From contig NZ_JAGKJK010000010.1 of assembly GCF_020329435.1 (NCBI RefSeq), positions 124,001 through 188,000 of the forward strand: DNA of 64,000 nucleotides, read 5' to 3'. The stretch is from Bradyrhizobium hereditatis. GTDB taxonomy: Bacteria > Pseudomonadota > Alphaproteobacteria > Rhizobiales > Xanthobacteraceae. Positions 61,958 through 64,000 of this stretch are shown here, piece after piece (position 1 is the first letter of the stretch; each line of letters starts with the position of its first letter). Made by a program: the position numbers and the translations under genes. The notes under the pieces were generated by a model. The model worked only from the letters and a program-made list of their open reading frames with translations, was not told the origin of the DNA and did no database searches.

Positions 61958-62779
61958 GTGGCTCATACGTTGGAAGTGCGCGGCGTGTCGCTGCGCTTCG
62001 GCGGCGTCCGGGCGCTGACCGAAGTCTCATTCGGCGTGAACGAGGGCGAACTGTTCTCGATCATCGGCCCGAACGGCGCCGGCAAGACCTCGATCGTCAA
62101 TTGCATTTCGGGCCGCTACAAACCGACCGAAGGTAAGCTGTTCTACCGCGGCAAGGATATCACAGGGCTTAATCCGAACGCCCGGCCATCGCTCGGCATC
62201 GGCCGCACCTTTCAGAATCTGGCTCTGTTCCACCATATGAGCGTGCTCGACAACATCATGGTCGGGCGGCACCACCTGCTGAAGAACAACTTCATTACGG
62301 GATCGCTGTACTGGCTGACCGGCGCGCGGCGCGAGGAACTCGATCACCGCCACAAGGTCGAGGAGATCATCGACTTCCTCGACCTGCAGTCGGTGCGCAA
62401 GGCCACCGCAGGCACCCTGCCCTACGGCCTGCGCAAGCGCGTCGAGCTCGCCCGCGCCATGGCGCTGGAGCCGCAGCTCATCCTGCTCGACGAGCCGATG
62501 GCCGGCATGAACTTCGAGGAAAAGGAGGACATGGCGCGCTACATCGTCGATCTCAACGAAGAGTTCGGCATGACCGTGATGATGATCGAGCACGACATGG
62601 GCGTGGTGATGGACATTTCTCATCGCGTCATGGTGCTGGATTTCGGCCGCAAGATCGCCGAAGGCGATCCGGCTTCCGTGCTCGTCGATCCCCATGTCAA
62701 ACGCGCCTATCTCGGCGAAGAGGACGAGCTTCTGGTCGATCCGGACGATAAGCCGGCGCACGCGGAGAGCGCGGCATGA
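61958..62779 (+). CDS. LivG-type ABC transporter ATPase
   Basis: A 273-residue ATPase with GPNGAGKTSIVNCISG, the RTFQNLALFHHM Q-loop, the LPYGLRKRVELARA signature variant, LILLDEPMAGM and IEHDMGVVM. GTG 61958 follows GGAGGG. Its stop overlaps the next gene's start by four bases (ATGA). With an acyl-CoA ligase next and probably more liv-type genes beyond the window, it likely imports an aromatic or fatty acid for activation. Confidence 0.93.
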   Translation: MAHTLEVRGVSLRFGGVRALTEVSFGVNEGELFSIIGPNGAGKTSIVNCISGRYKPTEGKLFYRGKDITGLNPNARPSLGIGRTFQNLALFHHMSVLDNIMVGRHHLLKNNFITGSLYWLTGARREELDHRHKVEEIIDFLDLQSVRKATAGTLPYGLRKRVELARAMALEPQLILLDEPMAGMNFEEKEDMARYIVDLNEEFGMTVMMIEHDMGVVMDISHRVMVLDFGRKIAEGDPASVLVDPHVKRAYLGEEDELLVDPDDKPAHAESAA

Positions 62780-64000
62780 TGGATTACGCCGGACGCGTTG
62801 CCCAGGCAGATACGTTTCCGAAGCTGTTGCGCCTGAACGCGAAGGAGCATGGCGGCGAGATCGCCCTGCGCGAAAAGGATCTCGGGCTGTGGCGCGTCTT
62901 CACCTGGAATGACTACCAGAAGCGCGTGCACGATTTCGCGCTCGGCCTGATCGAGCTCGGCCTTGGGCGCGGCGACGTCATCGGCATCATCGGCGACAAC
63001 CGCCCCGATTGGGTGGCGGCGGAAATCGCAACCCACGCCATCGGCGCCATGAGCCTCGGCCTCTATCGCGACGTGCTGGACGAGGAAGCGGCCTATCTTT
63101 TGAGCTACGGCGAGGCCAAGCTGGCGTTCGCCGAGGACGAGGAGCAGGTCGACAAGCTGCTGACGCTGGCCGACCGCGCGCCCAACCTCAAGCACATCAT
63201 CTATTCCGATCCGCGCGGCATGCGGAAATACGATGACCCGCGCCTGATGGAGGCGGAAAAGCTGGCCGCGATGGGACGCGATCGCGCCGCGCGCGAGCCG
63301 GGCCTCTACGATCGCCTGGTCGACGCAACAGGCGGCGAGGACGTCGCAATCCTCTGCACCACTTCGGGCACCACGGCAAATCCCAAGCTGGCGATGCTGG
63401 CGGCCGGGCGCGTCCTGAAGCATTGCGCGACCTATCTGGCCTTCGATCCGAAGGGACCGAACGACGAATATGTCTCGGTGCTGCCGCTGCCCTGGATCAT
63501 GGAACAGGTCTACGCGCTCGGCAAAGGGCTGCTGTGCCGGATGAAGGTCAACTTCGTCGAAGAGCCCGAGACCATGATGCACGATTTCCGCGAGATCGCG
63601 CCGACCTTTGTGCTGTTCGCGCCGCGGCTGTGGGAATCGATCGCCGCCGACGTGCGCGCCGGGGTGATGGACGCCTCCCCGCTGAAGCAGAAACTCTTTG
63701 ACATCGGCATGAAGACGGGACTGTCAGCGCTGGCGCAGGGCAAGCGTTCGCTGTTTGCCGATCAGCTCCTGTTCCGCGCGCTGCGCGACCGCCTCGGCTT
63801 CACACGGCTGCGCTCGGCCGCGACCGGCGGCGCCGCGCTCGGTCCCGATACCTTCAAGTTCTTCCAGGCGATGGGCGTGCCACTGCGCACGCTCTATGGC
63901 CAGACCGAACTGCTCGGCGCCTACACGCTGCATCCGTCAGGCAAGGTCGATCCAGATACGACCGGCGTGCCAATGGCCGACGACATCGAAATCCGCGTCG
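62776..64000 (+). CDS. Long-chain acyl-CoA synthetase-like protein, incomplete at the window end
   Basis: At least 408 residues are present; the 3' part lies outside. The AMP-binding motif TSGTTANPK near residue 200 (ICTTSGTTANPK region) marks an adenylate-forming enzyme, and GVPLRTLYGQTELLGAY is the A5 motif typical of FadD-type long-chain ligases that activate acids to CoA thioesters. ATG 62776 overlaps the previous stop; ATG 62779 is the next codon. Together with the upstream ABC gene it is a transport-and-activation pair. Confidence 0.9.
   Translation, partial: MMDYAGRVAQADTFPKLLRLNAKEHGGEIALREKDLGLWRVFTWNDYQKRVHDFALGLIELGLGRGDVIGIIGDNRPDWVAAEIATHAIGAMSLGLYRDVLDEEAAYLLSYGEAKLAFAEDEEQVDKLLTLADRAPNLKHIIYSDPRGMRKYDDPRLMEAEKLAAMGRDRAAREPGLYDRLVDATGGEDVAILCTTSGTTANPKLAMLAAGRVLKHCATYLAFDPKGPNDEYVSVLPLPWIMEQVYALGKGLLCRMKVNFVEEPETMMHDFREIAPTFVLFAPRLWESIAADVRAGVMDASPLKQKLFDIGMKTGLSALAQGKRSLFADQLLFRALRDRLGFTRLRSAATGGAALGPDTFKFFQAMGVPLRTLYGQTELLGAYTLHPSGKVDPDTTGVPMADDIEIRV

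Overview
The window looks like chromosomal DNA of a Bradyrhizobium-type alphaproteobacterium. It is GC-rich and has several traits usual for that group: two branched-chain amino acid type ABC systems, a Bug-type binding protein, a class III cyclase fused to an AAA ATPase, an orphan CoxL-like molybdoenzyme, and many dispersed palindromic repeats. I saw no rRNA, tRNA, transposase, integrase, CRISPR array or nodulation gene. The organism assignment is inference from gene content.

Left part (1-10.4 kb): the 3' end of an SMP-30/gluconolactonase gene, ppc, thiD, a stand-alone Lrp/AsnC ligand-binding domain, a membrane J-domain protein, a diheme cytochrome c, a CHRD-domain secreted protein, a cytochrome c556-like protein and an orphan form II CoxL-like subunit.

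Surface polysaccharide region (10.6-31.5 kb): murJ, a DegT-type sugar aminotransferase, a Gfo/Idh/MocA dehydrogenase, manC, a UDP-glucuronate epimerase-like gene, a flippase-like membrane protein, a WecA-like initiating transferase, a group 4 glycosyltransferase, a CapD/FlaA1-like dehydratase, an O-antigen ligase, hldE, hldD, a heptosyltransferase, a core-type glycosyltransferase, galE and an MsbA-like ABC exporter. Together these can make nucleotide sugars, start and build O-antigen on a lipid carrier, join it to core, and make ADP-heptose. gmd and fcl (58.8-60.9 kb) can turn the GDP-mannose made by ManC into GDP-L-fucose.

Patchwork region (32.3-39.4 kb): visibly richer in A/T in places, with unrecognised small secreted or membrane proteins, an EthD-type protein and a Baeyer-Villiger-type monooxygenase. 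At 37.4-39.3 kb a broken copy of the ahcY 3' end and the intact ahcY flank an A/T-richer, unrecognised 433-residue gene with its own candidate operator-promoter. The eight base differences in the last 54 codons of the two ahcY ends are all synonymous, which points to an imported segment rather than a local duplication. This is the most unusual feature here.

Methyl-cycle region (39.4-46.7 kb): ahcY, metK and, just upstream of metK on the same strand, a protein joining a possible helix-turn-helix N-terminus to a methyltransferase-like fold. A TPR-caspase gene diverges from it. A MetE-like methyltransferase gene closes a livKHMGF operon (45.6-51.4 kb). The livK upstream region holds a perfect 8+4+8 palindrome.

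Right part (51.8-64 kb): a small lipoprotein, purU, a HemD-like protein, a large cyclase-ATPase, a Tat-exported Bug protein, fcl and gmd, a Crp/Fnr regulator, and the start of a livG-acyl-CoA ligase operon that leaves the window.
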